Of a stretch of 27,143 nt of DNA, positions 6,480-15,217 are shown one piece after another. Within the stretch, counting starts at the first letter, position 1; every line of letters starts with the position of its first letter. Position numbers and translations under genes: made by a program. The stretch comes from JAHDBG01 sp963922315 (GTDB lineage Bacteria; Pseudomonadota; Gammaproteobacteria; Chromatiales; Chromatiaceae), in the NCBI GenBank assembly GCA_963922315.1, contig CAWUID010000029.1:1-27143 (forward strand), in the 5' to 3' direction. The notes under the pieces are model-generated. The model saw only the letters and a program-made list of their open reading frames with translations, was not told where the DNA came from and made no database searches.

Positions 6480-8573
6480 GTGGCTCGTTCTACGCCAATT
6501 GCGCATTATCGAAATATCGGCATCATGGCACACATTGATGCCGGTAAGACCACGACTACGGAACGTATCCTGTATTACACAGGTGTTTCGCACAAGATTG
6601 GTGAAGTGCACGAAGGCACCGCCACCATGGACTGGATGGCGCAAGAGCAGGAGCGTGGTATCACGATCACTTCTGCAGCGACTACTTGTTTCTGGGCCGG
6701 AATGGAGCGTCAGTTTCCGATCCATCGTATCAACATCATTGATACGCCCGGACATGTCGATTTTACCATCGAAGTCGAGCGCTCATTGCGTGTGCTAGAT
6801 GGTGCTGTGTTTGTATTGTGTGCTGTCGGCGGTGTTGAGCCTCAGTCCGAAACAGTCTGGCGTCAGGCAAATAAGTATGCGGTGCCGCGTTTGGCATTCA
6901 TCAATAAGATGGACCGGGTTGGTGCGGATTTTGACCGGGTAGTAGATCAGCTCAATTCGCGTCTCGGTGCAACGCCCGTTCCGATACAGTTGCCGATAGG
7001 TGCCGAAGACGATTTCTCCGGAATAATTGATCTGGTCCGGATGCAAGCAGTTTATTGGGATGAAGCGGCAAAAGGGGTTAAATTCACTTTTGCTGAGATT
7101 CCGATGGATCACCAGGCGACTGCGCAGGAATATCATGAGCAGTTGCTGGAAGCAGCTGCAGAAGCGAATGAAACACTGATGGATCGCTACCTGGAATCAG
7201 GCGATCTGTCGGTTGACGACATTCTTGCAGGTCTGCGCGAACGCACCTTGCAACTTGATATTGTGCCGGTTTGTTGCGGTTCTGCCTTTAAGAATAAAGG
7301 CGTTCAGGCGATGCTGGATAAGGTGGTAGAGTTGTTGCCATCGCCAGCAGATGTGCCATCTGTTACTGGTATCGCTCCGGATAGTGAAGCTCAGATTGAG
7401 CGCGCAGCGGACGATCAGGCACCGTTTGCCGCACTCGCTTTTAAAGTGGCAAATGATACGCATGTTGGCCATCTGACCTTCCTGCGCTGTTATTCTGGCA
7501 AAATTCAGGTTGGCGATTCAGTGTTGAATCCGCTGAAGGGTAAACGCGAGCGCATCGGCCGTTTATTGCAGATGCACGCAAACAGCCGCGAAGAGATTCG
7601 TGAAGTGCATGCTGGTGACATTGCCGCAGCAGTTGGTCTGAAAGATATTACTACCGGCGACACCTTGTGTGAATCCGGTAAGTCGCCGATTGTGCTGGAG
7701 CGGATGGAATTTCCGGAGCCAGTGATTGCAGTCTCGGTAGAGCCGAAGACGCAAGCCGATCAGGATAAGATGAGTTTTGCGCTGAGCTGTCTGGCGCGCG
7801 AAGATCCATCATTCCGGGTGCGTACTGATGCTGAATCAGGTCAAACGATCATCTCCGGGATGGGCGAATTGCATCTGGATATTGTGGTTGACCGGATGCA
7901 GCGTGAATTCAAAGTGGCTGCGAATGTTGGCAAGCCACAAGTTGCGTATCGCGAGACGATTCAGGCATCAGTTGAGATTGAAGGAAAATTTGTCCGACAG
8001 ACTGGTGGGCGTGGCCAATACGGTCATGTTTGGCTGAGGCTGGAGCCGCTGGCGGACGGCGGGTTCATCTTTGCCAGCGAAATCGTCGGCGGTGTAGTGC
8101 CGAAAGATTTTATCCCGGCAATCGAAAAAGGTATTCAGGAAGCGATGACCGGTGGAACCTTAGCAGGTTATCCGCTGATGGGCATCAAAGCGACTTTGTT
8201 TGACGGCTCGTATCACGAAGTCGACTCTAACGAACAAGCGTTCAGAATCGCTGGTGCCATTGCATTGCGTGACGGTTGTCGTAAAGCGGCACCAACCTTG
8301 TTGGAGCCGGTGATGAATGTCGAAATTACCACTCCTGAACAGCATATGGGCGACGTGATCGGCGATTTGAGCGGGCGGCGTGGCAATATGCTGGGAATGG
8401 AAGATATTGCAGTCGGCAAACTGATTCGGGCTGAAGTTCCGCTGGCAGAAATGTTTGGTTATGCTACTGCACTACGTGGTGCAACTCAGGGGCGCGCTGG
8501 TTACAGCATGGAATTTGCTGAATATCGTGCTGTGCCTGCTGCGGTAGCTGAGCCCATTATCAATAGAATCTGA
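6480..8573 (+). CDS. fusA: Translation elongation factor G
   Basis: This 697-aa GTPase drives translocation and, with RRF, ribosome recycling. The G domain shows A-H-I-D-A-G-K-T-T (P-loop), R-G-I-T-I-T (switch I), D-T-P-G-H-V-D-F with its catalytic His, N-K-M-D-R-V-G-A and G-S-A-F-K-N-K-G. Domains II-V follow, including G-Q-Y-G-H-V in domain IV and M-G-D-V-I-G-D-L-S-G-R-R-G in domain V. The start is a GTG (V-A-R-S-T-P), the only codon that gives the standard N-terminus, with AGG about 8 nt upstream. It is the third gene of the str operon. Confidence 0.98.
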   Translation: MARSTPIAHYRNIGIMAHIDAGKTTTTERILYYTGVSHKIGEVHEGTATMDWMAQEQERGITITSAATTCFWAGMERQFPIHRINIIDTPGHVDFTIEVERSLRVLDGAVFVLCAVGGVEPQSETVWRQANKYAVPRLAFINKMDRVGADFDRVVDQLNSRLGATPVPIQLPIGAEDDFSGIIDLVRMQAVYWDEAAKGVKFTFAEIPMDHQATAQEYHEQLLEAAAEANETLMDRYLESGDLSVDDILAGLRERTLQLDIVPVCCGSAFKNKGVQAMLDKVVELLPSPADVPSVTGIAPDSEAQIERAADDQAPFAALAFKVANDTHVGHLTFLRCYSGKIQVGDSVLNPLKGKRERIGRLLQMHANSREEIREVHAGDIAAAVGLKDITTGDTLCESGKSPIVLERMEFPEPVIAVSVEPKTQADQDKMSFALSCLAREDPSFRVRTDAESGQTIISGMGELHLDIVVDRMQREFKVAANVGKPQVAYRETIQASVEIEGKFVRQTGGRGQYGHVWLRLEPLADGGFIFASEIVGGVVPKDFIPAIEKGIQEAMTGGTLAGYPLMGIKATLFDGSYHEVDSNEQAFRIAGAIALRDGCRKAAPTLLEPVMNVEITTPEQHMGDVIGDLSGRRGNMLGMEDIAVGKLIRAEVPLAEMFGYATALRGATQGRAGYSMEFAEYRAVPAAVAEPIINRI

Positions 8574-8615
8574 TTCGGCCCTATGTGGCGTTTGTTTTTT
8601 TGAAGGATAGCAATT

Positions 8616-9806
8616 ATGGCCAAAGAAAAATTTGAGCGGAGCAAACCGCACGTCAATGTTGGCACAATTGGTCACGTTGATCATGGTAAAACCACCCTGA
8701 CGGCAGCAATCACCACCCATCAGGCGAATAAAGGTCACGCAGAGTCTCGAGCCTACGATCAGATAGATAATGCACCGGAAGAGCGTGAGCGCGGTATAAC
8801 AATCTCGACTGCTCATGTCGAATACGAATCAGAAGCGCGTCATTACGCCCATGTTGACTGCCCTGGTCACGCTGACTATGTAAAAAATATGATCACCGGT
8901 GCAGCACAGATGGACGGTGCCATTTTGGTCTGTTCCGCTGCTGACGGCCCGATGCCACAAACTCGCGAACACATTCTGCTGTCACGTCAGGTGGGTGTAC
9001 CCTACATTGTGGTGTACCTGAACAAAGCAGATCAGGTTGACGATGAAGAGTTGTTAGAACTGGTCGAAATGGAAGTACGTGAGCTGCTGGACAGCTACGA
9101 ATTTCCGGGCGACGATACCCCGATTATCACCGGCTCTGCACTGAAAGCATTGGAAGGCGATGAGTCTGAAATTGGAACGCAATCCATAGATAAATTGATA
9201 GAGGCGCTGGATAGCTACATTCCTACTCCGGAACGAGCAATAGACGGCGACTTCATCATGCCGATTGAAGACGTCTTCTCCATTTCAGGGCGTGGTACCG
9301 TCGTTACTGGTCGGGTTGAGCGCGGTGTGATTAAAGTTGGCGAAGAAGTTGAAATCGTCGGGCTGCGTGAGACACAAACGACTACGTGTACTGGCGTCGA
9401 AATGTTCCGCAAGCTGCTGGATCAAGGTCAGGCAGGCGACAACGTAGGCGTATTACTGCGTGGTACCAAGCGTGATGATGTCGAGCGTGGTCAGGTGCTG
9501 GCAAAGCCAAAATCCATCACGCCACACACCCATTTTGAAGCGGAAGTCTATATCCTGAGCAAAGATGAAGGTGGTCGACATACCCCATTCTTTAACGGCT
9601 ATCGTCCACAATTCTACTTCCGAACCACAGACGTTACGGGCGCGTGTGAACTACCGGAAGGGACTGAAATGGTCATGCCAGGCGATAACGTTGCCATGAC
9701 AGTGAAACTGATAGCGCCAATCGCTATGACTGAAGGGTTGCGCTTCGCGATTCGTGAAGGTGGTCGCACAGTGGGTGCTGGTGTTGTTTCTAAAGTTATT
9801 GAATAA
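8616..9806 (+). CDS. tuf: Translation elongation factor Tu
   Basis: This 396-aa factor delivers aminoacyl-tRNA to the ribosome. Visible are G-H-V-D-H-G-K-T-T, E-R-G-I-T-I, D-C-P-G-H-A-D-Y with the catalytic His, N-K-A-D (E. coli has N-K-C-D) and G-S-A-L-K-A-L-E-G, then domains II and III. Switch I and the region just before it (H-Q-A-N-K-G-H-A-E-S-R-A-Y) differ from the usual L-A-K-x-x-G-G-x-A-R-A-F, and D-E-S-E-I-G-T-Q-S-I is also atypical, so this is a clearly diverged EF-Tu with its active residues intact. GAAGGA precedes the ATG. It is the only tuf in the window; a second copy elsewhere is common. Confidence 0.98.
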   Translation: MAKEKFERSKPHVNVGTIGHVDHGKTTLTAAITTHQANKGHAESRAYDQIDNAPEERERGITISTAHVEYESEARHYAHVDCPGHADYVKNMITGAAQMDGAILVCSAADGPMPQTREHILLSRQVGVPYIVVYLNKADQVDDEELLELVEMEVRELLDSYEFPGDDTPIITGSALKALEGDESEIGTQSIDKLIEALDSYIPTPERAIDGDFIMPIEDVFSISGRGTVVTGRVERGVIKVGEEVEIVGLRETQTTTCTGVEMFRKLLDQGQAGDNVGVLLRGTKRDDVERGQVLAKPKSITPHTHFEAEVYILSKDEGGRHTPFFNGYRPQFYFRTTDVTGACELPEGTEMVMPGDNVAMTVKLIAPIAMTEGLRFAIREGGRTVGAGVVSKVIE

Positions 9807-9885
9807 TTTTCGCCCCAGGCGACAAGCTCTTTAATCTGGTTGGTATTAGTAATCGCTGAGTGCGATTATGATGAGTAACAAGACT

Positions 9886-10197
9886 ATGTCAAATCAGCGT
9901 ATTCGTATTCGGCTTAAATCATTTGACCATCGGCTGATTGATCAGTCAGCAACTGAAATTGTGGATACAGCTAAACGCACAGGCGCACAAGTGCATGGCC
10001 CGATCCCGTTGCCGACCAGAAAAGAGCGCTTTACGGTATTGATTTCGCCGCATGTCAATAAGGACGCGCGTGATCAATATGAAATTCGTACCCACAAGCG
10101 GTTACTGGACATTGTCGATCCGAATGACAAGACGGTAGATGCGCTAATGAAGCTGGACCTGGCCGCTGGTGTGGACGTTCAGATCAAGTTGAGCTGA
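9886..10197 (+). CDS. rpsJ: 30S ribosomal protein S10
   Basis: From M-S-N-Q-R-I-R-I-R-L-K-S-F-D this gives 103 aa, exactly the E. coli length. S10 is also NusE, the transcription antitermination partner of NusB/NusG. The loop G-P-I-P-L-P-T-R-K-E-R-F-T-V and S-P-H-V-N-K-D-A-R-D-Q-Y-E-I-R-T-H are conserved. An ATGATG at 9868 would add six residues; neither start has a strong ribosome site and I chose by length. Only 79 nt separate it from tuf, so there is no room for an E. coli-like L4-responsive S10 leader. Confidence 0.95.
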   Translation: MSNQRIRIRLKSFDHRLIDQSATEIVDTAKRTGAQVHGPIPLPTRKERFTVLISPHVNKDARDQYEIRTHKRLLDIVDPNDKTVDALMKLDLAAGVDVQIKLS

Positions 10198-10207
10198 GGT
10201 TAAAGTC

Positions 10208-10858
10208 ATGACAGTTGGCTTGGTAGGACAGAAGGTCGGCATGACCCGCATCTTTTCAGATGATGGTTTATCAACACCCGTTACTGTGATTGAAGTGCAG
10301 CCGAATCGTATCACTCAAGTGCGTACAGTAGAAACAGATGGCTACCGTGCGATTCAGGTGACGACAGGTCATAAAAAGCCCTCGCGGGTGAATTTGCCGA
10401 TGAAAGGTCATTATGCCAAGGCGAAAACAGAAGCCGGGCGTGGACTCTGGGAATTTCGTCTCCCTGTCGAAACACAGGATGAATGGCAGGTAGGTGATGC
10501 ATTAGATACAGCTCTTCTAACCGTTGGTAATAAAGTCGACGTGCGTGGTATGAGCAAAGGTAAAGGCTTCCAGGGTGGCGTCAAACGGCATAACTTCCGC
10601 ACTCAGGACAACACCCACGGCAACTCATTATCGCATCGCGCACCGGGCTCTATCGGTCAATGCCAAACTCCTGGTCGGGTGTTCAAAGGCAAAAAAATGG
10701 CTGGCCACATGGGCGCTGAGAAAGTTTGTACACAGAATCTGGAAGTCGTCCGGATTGACCCGGAGCGTCAATTAGTTCTGATTAAAGGTGCTGTACCAGG
10801 TGCGAATGGTGGTAATGTGATTATTACGCCAGCTATCAAACAGCGACAGAAGGGGTAA
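10208..10858 (+). CDS. rplC: 50S ribosomal protein L3
   Basis: The 216-aa protein is an early assembly protein of the large subunit and reaches toward the peptidyl transferase centre. Markers are G-L-V-G-Q-K-V-G-M-T-R-I-F at the N-terminus, K-G-K-G-F-Q-G-G-V-K-R-H in the extension, and G-S-I-G-Q-C-Q-T-P-G, which carries the Gln methylated by PrmB in relatives. It is a few residues longer than the E. coli protein. GAGG precedes the ATG; the next gene follows after 3 nt. Confidence 0.97.
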   Translation: MTVGLVGQKVGMTRIFSDDGLSTPVTVIEVQPNRITQVRTVETDGYRAIQVTTGHKKPSRVNLPMKGHYAKAKTEAGRGLWEFRLPVETQDEWQVGDALDTALLTVGNKVDVRGMSKGKGFQGGVKRHNFRTQDNTHGNSLSHRAPGSIGQCQTPGRVFKGKKMAGHMGAEKVCTQNLEVVRIDPERQLVLIKGAVPGANGGNVIITPAIKQRQKG

Positions 10859-10861
10859 GGC

Positions 10862-11464
10862 GTGGAGCTGAAAGTACAGAGCGGAGAAAGTCTGCAAGTT
10901 TCGGATAGCGTATTTGCTGCAGATTATCGGGAGCCTTTGATTCATCAGGTGGTAACCGCTTACCGTAATGCGGCCCGCGCCGGGACTAAAGCACAAAAAA
11001 ACCGTGCAGCAGTTCGCGGTGGTGGTGCCAAGCCTTATCGGCAGAAAGGCACTGGTCGTGCCCGGCAGGGTACCAGCCGAAGCCCGATTCTGCGCTCCGG
11101 TGGTGTGACATTTGCTGCCTCACCTCGTAGTTATGCACAGAAAGTTAATCGTAAAATGTATCGCGGCGCGATTCGTTCTATCCTGTCTGAGCTGGTTCGT
11201 CAGGAGCGCCTCGTTATAGTAGAACAGTTTGATCTTGCGGAAGCGAAAACTAAAGCATTAGTTGCCAAAGTATCTGAACTGCAACTTAATGATGTATTAT
11301 TAGTGACTGCAGAATTCGATGAAAAAGTCTGGTTAGCGAGCCGAAACCTGTATTATGTCGGATTTCTGCCGGTGAACGAATTAGACCCGATTGCACTGAT
11401 CGGGTTTGAAAAAGTATTAATGACAACTGCTGCGTTACGCACCCTAGAGGAGCGTCTGACATGA
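10862..11464 (+). CDS. rplD: 50S ribosomal protein L4
   Basis: The 200-aa protein lines the nascent peptide exit tunnel through its extended loop (G-G-G-A-K-P-Y-R-Q-K-G-T-G-R-A-R-Q-G-T), the site of macrolide-resistance changes, and is wild type in pattern. In E. coli L4 represses its own operon by acting on the S10 leader; that leader is not recognisable here. The start is GTG with AAGG upstream. The stop overlaps the rplW start as ATGA. Confidence 0.96.
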   Translation: MELKVQSGESLQVSDSVFAADYREPLIHQVVTAYRNAARAGTKAQKNRAAVRGGGAKPYRQKGTGRARQGTSRSPILRSGGVTFAASPRSYAQKVNRKMYRGAIRSILSELVRQERLVIVEQFDLAEAKTKALVAKVSELQLNDVLLVTAEFDEKVWLASRNLYYVGFLPVNELDPIALIGFEKVLMTTAALRTLEERLT

Positions 11465-11745
11465 ACAAAGAACGTTTATTGCAGGTTATACTGGCGCCAC
11501 TCACCTCTGAAAAAACTGTGAACCTGGCTGATCAGTCCAATCAGTTTGTTTTCAGAGTTCTGAAAAACGCAACTAAGCCAGAAATTGCAGCAGCCATTGC
11601 ATTGTTATTCGAAGTAGATGTTCAGGCCGTGCGTACTTTAAACGTTCGCGGCAAGAAAAAACGCACTGGTCAACGTTCCGACTGGAAAAAAGCCTATGTC
11701 CGGATTAAAGCCGGACAGGACATTAAGTTTGCCGAAGAAGTTTGA
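11461..11745 (+). CDS. rplW: 50S ribosomal protein L23
   Basis: The 94-aa protein sits at the tunnel exit and docks trigger factor and SRP in relatives. The motifs L-T-S-E-K-T near the N-terminus and V-R-T-L-N-V-R-G-K-K-K-R in the basic loop are present. Overlap with rplD (ATGA) implies translational coupling. Confidence 0.96.
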   Translation: MNKERLLQVILAPLTSEKTVNLADQSNQFVFRVLKNATKPEIAAAIALLFEVDVQAVRTLNVRGKKKRTGQRSDWKKAYVRIKAGQDIKFAEEV

Positions 11746-11749
11746 AATT

Positions 11750-12577
11750 ATGGCAATTGTTAAAGCGAAACCAACTTCACCAGGCCGTCGTCATGTAGTG
11801 CAAGTGCGCCAGGCAGAACTGCACAAAGGCGGTCCACTACGCGCGCTGGTGGCGAAAAAACATAAAACTGGTGGACGTAATGGCGCTGGCCGGATTACCA
11901 CCCGGCACAGAGGCGGCGGCCATAAACAGCGTTATCGAATTATCGATTTCAAACGCAACAAAACTGATGTCATCGGTCGGGTTGAGCGACTCGAATATGA
12001 TCCTAATCGTACAGCAAACATTGCGCTGATTAAATACACGGACGGCGAATATCGCTACATCATTGCGCCAGCAGGCTTGAAGGTTGGTGCAGAAGTTCAG
12101 TCCGGAGATGATGCGCCAATTGCAGTTGGAAATTGTCTTCCATTACGTAATTTGCCGCTAGGTAGTCTGGTGCACTGCATTGAGCTGAAAATCGGTAAAG
12201 GCGCGCAAATGATCCGAAGCGCCGGTGCTTCTGCACAGCTGGTTGCGCGTGAAGGTCGTTATGCGACGTTACGTCTGCGTTCAGGAGAAATGCGTAAGAT
12301 ACACACAGATTGTCGAGCAACACTAGGCGAAGTCAGTAACCCGGAACATAACCTCCGTAAGTTGGGTAAAGCAGGTGCCGCGCGTCATGCCGGTGTGCGA
12401 CCCACCGTGCGTGGTGTAGCAATGAATCCGGTAGATCATCCGCATGGTGGTGGTGAAGGCCGTACCTCTGGTGGTCGGCATCCGGTCAGTCCTTGGGGTA
12501 TGCCGACGAAGGGACATAAAACACGATCTAATAAGCGCACCGATCAGTTCATCGTGCGTGATCGCCGTCGTAAGTAA
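11750..12577 (+). CDS. rplB: 50S ribosomal protein L2
   Basis: The 275-aa RNA-binding protein is near the peptidyl transferase centre. The C-terminal signature M-N-P-V-D-H-P-H-G-G-G-E-G-R, containing the His implicated in peptidyl transfer, and the S-P-W-G-M-P-T-K-G-H-K-T-R tail are intact. The frame is open upstream to 11696 inside rplW, but M-A-I-V-K-A-K-P-T-S-P-G-R-R is the family N-terminus and lies 4 nt past the rplW stop. Confidence 0.97.
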   Translation: MAIVKAKPTSPGRRHVVQVRQAELHKGGPLRALVAKKHKTGGRNGAGRITTRHRGGGHKQRYRIIDFKRNKTDVIGRVERLEYDPNRTANIALIKYTDGEYRYIIAPAGLKVGAEVQSGDDAPIAVGNCLPLRNLPLGSLVHCIELKIGKGAQMIRSAGASAQLVAREGRYATLRLRSGEMRKIHTDCRATLGEVSNPEHNLRKLGKAGAARHAGVRPTVRGVAMNPVDHPHGGGEGRTSGGRHPVSPWGMPTKGHKTRSNKRTDQFIVRDRRRK

Positions 12578-12593
12578 TCTGGGGTTCAGAGAA

Positions 12594-12869
12594 ATGCCAC
12601 GTTCGATTCGGAAAGGTCCATTTATTGACCATCATCTGGCAAAAAAAGTAGAAGTTGCGCAGGCGAAAAAAGATCGCCGCCCGATTAAGACCTGGTCACG
12701 TCGTTCCATGGTCAGTCCGGACATGGTCGGCCTGACTATAGCAATACATAATGGTCGACAACACGTGCCGGTGCTGATCAGTGAAAATATGGTTGGCCAT
12801 AAGCTTGGTGAATTTGTGCAGACTCGCTTATATCGCGGGCATACTGCTGACAAAAAAACCAAGAAATAA
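12594..12869 (+). CDS. rpsS: 30S ribosomal protein S19
   Basis: The 91-aa head protein partners with S13 and begins M-P-R-S-I-R-K-G-P-F-I-D, the invariant N-terminus that fixes the start within a longer open frame reaching back to 12444. W-S-R-R-S and the C-terminal G-E-F-V-Q-T-R-L-Y-R-G-H are present. No strong ribosome site is visible, so it is probably coupled to rplB, 16 nt upstream. Confidence 0.96.
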   Translation: MPRSIRKGPFIDHHLAKKVEVAQAKKDRRPIKTWSRRSMVSPDMVGLTIAIHNGRQHVPVLISENMVGHKLGEFVQTRLYRGHTADKKTKK

Positions 12870-12880
12870 GGGACCACATC

Positions 12881-13216
12881 ATGCAAGCAATGGCCAAATG
12901 GCGTTACGCTCGACTCTCGGCACAAAAATGTCGACTGGTTGCGGACCAGATTCGTGGTATGCCGATTGAACAAGCTCTGGATTTACTGACTTTCAGCAAC
13001 AAAAAGGCAGCGGTTTTTATTAAAAAAGTGCTGAACTCAGCAATTGCAAATGCTGAACACAATGAAGCAGCAGATATTGATGAGCTGATTGTGCAAACGA
13101 TTTATGTGGATGAAGGACCGACCATGAAGCGGATGCGGGCAAGGGCGAAAGGACGTGGTACCCGGATTCTGAAACGAACCAGCCACATCACTGTGGTTGT
13201 GGCGCAAAAGGCATAA
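12881..13216 (+). CDS. rplV: 50S ribosomal protein L22
   Basis: The 111-aa protein has a beta-hairpin (G-P-T-M-K-R-M-R-A-R-A-K-G-R) that lines the exit tunnel opposite L4. The C-terminal I-L-K-R-T-S-H-I-T-V-V-V is typical. M-Q-A-M-A-K-W-R-Y-A-R aligns in length with the E. coli N-terminus, and AAGGGA lies 7 nt before the first ATG, so 12881 is preferred over the ATG at 12890. Confidence 0.95.
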   Translation: MQAMAKWRYARLSAQKCRLVADQIRGMPIEQALDLLTFSNKKAAVFIKKVLNSAIANAEHNEAADIDELIVQTIYVDEGPTMKRMRARAKGRGTRILKRTSHITVVVAQKA

Positions 13217-13229
13217 ACGGGTAATATTT

Positions 13230-13928
13230 ATGGGTCAGAAAGTACATCCTTATGGCATGCGCCTGGGTATTGTTAAAGACTGGACGTCTAAGTGGTATGC
13301 AGACTCTAAGCAATATCCGGACCTGCTGGAAGCTGATATGCAGGTGCGTGAATTTCTGTTGTCCAGATTGAGAAATGCAGCAGTGAGTCGGGTTCAGATT
13401 GAGCGCGCAGCAAAAGATGTACGGATTACGATTCATACTGGCCGACCCGGCGTAGTAATAGGTAAAAAAGGCGAAGATATTGAGGCTTTACGTAAAGAAG
13501 TCATGTTACGCATGGGCATGCCGGTACATGTGAATGTCGAAGAGATTCGCAAGCCGGAATTAGATGCTCAGTTGGTCTCTGAAAATATTGCTCAGCAGTT
13601 AGAGCGTCGAGTCATGTTCCGCCGGGCCATGAAGCGTTCTGTGCAGAATGCGATGCGACTGGGTGCTGAAGGCGTGAAAATCAATATCGCTGGTCGATTG
13701 AATGGCGCTGAAATTGCACGCAGCGAATGGTATCGTGAAGGCCGTGTGCCCTTACATACCTTGCGAGCAGATATTGACTATGGGTTTGCTGAAGCGCTCA
13801 CAACCTATGGTATTCTGGGTGTAAAGACCTGGATATTTAAAGGTGAGGTGTACGCTGATCAGGCTACTGCACAACTGAAGCCTCAGCCTAGAAAGGGCAG
13901 ACAGAAAAAGACCGGAGATCGGGGATAA
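13230..13928 (+). CDS. rpsC: 30S ribosomal protein S3
   Basis: The 232-aa protein sits at the mRNA entry channel and has helicase-assisting basic residues. It begins M-G-Q-K-V-H-P-Y-G-M-R-L-G; an upstream in-frame extension to 13197 is rejected. The KH-domain G-K-K-G sits in G-R-P-G-V-V-I-G-K-K-G-E-D-I. The mid region has R-V-M-F-R-R-A-M-K-R, and the C-terminal tail is Lys/Arg-rich and Gly-ending. Its stop lies 3 nt from rplP. Confidence 0.97.
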   Translation: MGQKVHPYGMRLGIVKDWTSKWYADSKQYPDLLEADMQVREFLLSRLRNAAVSRVQIERAAKDVRITIHTGRPGVVIGKKGEDIEALRKEVMLRMGMPVHVNVEEIRKPELDAQLVSENIAQQLERRVMFRRAMKRSVQNAMRLGAEGVKINIAGRLNGAEIARSEWYREGRVPLHTLRADIDYGFAEALTTYGILGVKTWIFKGEVYADQATAQLKPQPRKGRQKKTGDRG

Positions 13929-13931
13929 CAA

Positions 13932-14345
13932 ATGTTACAGCCAAAGCGTACTAAGTATCGCAAGCAGCATAAAGGCCGTAATCGCGGGTTGGCTTCATCC
14001 GGTAACAAAGTCAGCTTTGGTGAATTCGGTCTGAAAGCGACGGATCGTGGCAGAATTACTGCACGTCAGATTGAAGCCGCGAGGCGTACCATTACTCGTA
14101 CTGTAAAACGTGGTGGTAAAATCTGGATTCGTATCTTCCCGGATAAGCCAATCACAAAAAAGCCTTTAGAAGTACGGATGGGTAAAGGTAAAGGAAATGT
14201 TGAGTACTGGGTTGCTCAGATTCAGCCTGGTCGTATGCTGTATGAAATTGAAGGTGTTTCAGAAGAACTGGCGCGACGTGCCTTTGCTTTGGCTTCGGCT
14301 AAATTGCCAGTACATACGACATTTGTTAAACGGATGGTTTTGTGA
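13932..14345 (+). CDS. rplP: 50S ribosomal protein L16
   Basis: The 137-aa protein shapes the A-site tRNA pocket of the large subunit. M-L-Q-P-K-R-T-K-Y-R-K-Q-H-K-G-R at the N-terminus and R-M-G-K-G-K-G in the loop (the region of the Arg hydroxylated by RoxA in E. coli) are clear. It ends T-T-F-V-K-R-M-V-L. Its TGA overlaps the rpmC start by one base. Confidence 0.97.
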   Translation: MLQPKRTKYRKQHKGRNRGLASSGNKVSFGEFGLKATDRGRITARQIEAARRTITRTVKRGGKIWIRIFPDKPITKKPLEVRMGKGKGNVEYWVAQIQPGRMLYEIEGVSEELARRAFALASAKLPVHTTFVKRMVL

Positions 14346-14542
14346 TGACGGTCAGCGAATTACGGCAAAAGACATCTGCGCAGCTGCGCGAGACACTGTT
14401 GGAGCTACGTAAGGAACAATTTAACCTACGTATTCAGAAAGCAACTGACCAACTGAAGCGTCCGCATCTTGTAAAGCAGGCCAGGCGCAGTATAGCGCGC
14501 GTGAAAACAGTGATGAATGAACAGCGACGGGCCGCAGTATGA
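14345..14542 (+). CDS. rpmC: 50S ribosomal protein L29
   Basis: The 65-aa helical hairpin protein lies near the tunnel exit. It has the motif L-R-K-E-Q-F-N-L-R-I-Q-K-A-T and ends N-E-Q-R-R-A-A-V. The ATG at 14345 shares its A with the rplP stop (TGATG); a GTG one codon earlier is possible but less likely. The stop overlaps rpsQ as ATGA, so rplP, rpmC and rpsQ look translationally coupled. Confidence 0.95.
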   Translation: MTVSELRQKTSAQLRETLLELRKEQFNLRIQKATDQLKRPHLVKQARRSIARVKTVMNEQRRAAV

Positions 14543-14799
14543 ACGAACAGGCTAATACAAACCGGACCCTGCAGGGTCAGGTAATCAGTGACAAAATGGA
14601 TAAGACTGTTACTGTTTTGGTGGAACGTCGGGTTAAGCATCCTTTGTATGGCAAATTCGTACGTCGTTCAACCAAAGTTCACGCTCATGATGAACAAAAT
14701 GAATGTCAGATTGGTGACATCGTTATCGTGATGCAGTGTCGGCCGTTATCTAAAACAAAAAGCTGGCGTTTTGTACAGTTAGTTGAGCGTCCCAAATAG
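14539..14799 (+). CDS. rpsQ: 30S ribosomal protein S17
   Basis: The 86-aa OB-fold protein is a primary 16S rRNA binder. Markers are G-Q-V-I-S-D-K-M-D-K-T-V-T-V, H-P-L-Y-G-K-F-V-R-R-S-T-K, and C-R-P-L-S-K-T-K-S-W. It is the last gene of the S10 group; a 39-nt gap to rplN holds no evident terminator, so the spc genes are probably read through. Confidence 0.96.
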   Translation: MNEQANTNRTLQGQVISDKMDKTVTVLVERRVKHPLYGKFVRRSTKVHAHDEQNECQIGDIVIVMQCRPLSKTKSWRFVQLVERPK

Positions 14800-14838
14800 T
14801 CGTAGCAACAGACAATATATGAAGATTAAGGAACACTC

Positions 14839-15207
14839 ATGATCCAGATGCAAACGGTGCTGGACGTCGCAGACAACAGCGGTGCGAAACGAGTGCAATG
14901 TATCAAGGTGCTCGGTGGATCGCACCGGCGTTATGCTGGTATTGGCGATGTCATTAAGGTTTCGGTAAAGTCTGCCATTCCTCGCGGCAAAGTAAAAAAA
15001 GGCGATGTAATGAACGCCGTTGTAGTGCGCACCCGTAAAGGTGTCCGGCGTCCGGATGGATCGGCAATCCGGTTCGACGGCAACGCAGCCGTGCTATTGA
15101 ATAATGCGTTGGCACCAATTGGCACTCGTATCTTTGGCCCTGTAACTCGTGAGTTGCGTGGTGAACGATTCATGAAAATCGTTTCACTTGCCCCGGAAGT
15201 TCTCTGA
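14839..15207 (+). CDS. rplN: 50S ribosomal protein L14
   Basis: The 122-aa protein lies at the subunit interface (bridges B5/B8) and is the target of the silencing factor RsfS. M-I-Q-M-Q-T-V-L-D-V-A-D-N-S-G-A-K begins at the first ATG, with AAGGA 8 nt before. G-T-R-I-F-G-P-V-T-R-E-L-R near the C-terminus is conserved. It is the first gene of the spc group. Confidence 0.97.
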   Translation: MIQMQTVLDVADNSGAKRVQCIKVLGGSHRRYAGIGDVIKVSVKSAIPRGKVKKGDVMNAVVVRTRKGVRRPDGSAIRFDGNAAVLLNNALAPIGTRIFGPVTRELRGERFMKIVSLAPEVL

Positions 15208-15217
15208 GAAAACCGTT

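Noticed and set aside
8616..9806. Elfamycin-resistant EF-Tu
   Set aside because: The protein is diverged overall; no single change could be tied to a known resistance residue with confidence from sequence alone.
9810..9822. TCGCC/GGCGA hairpin after tuf as a terminator
   Set aside because: Only five pairs and just a short TTT several bases later; the S10 genes follow at 79 nt with no other clear promoter, so read-through is likelier.
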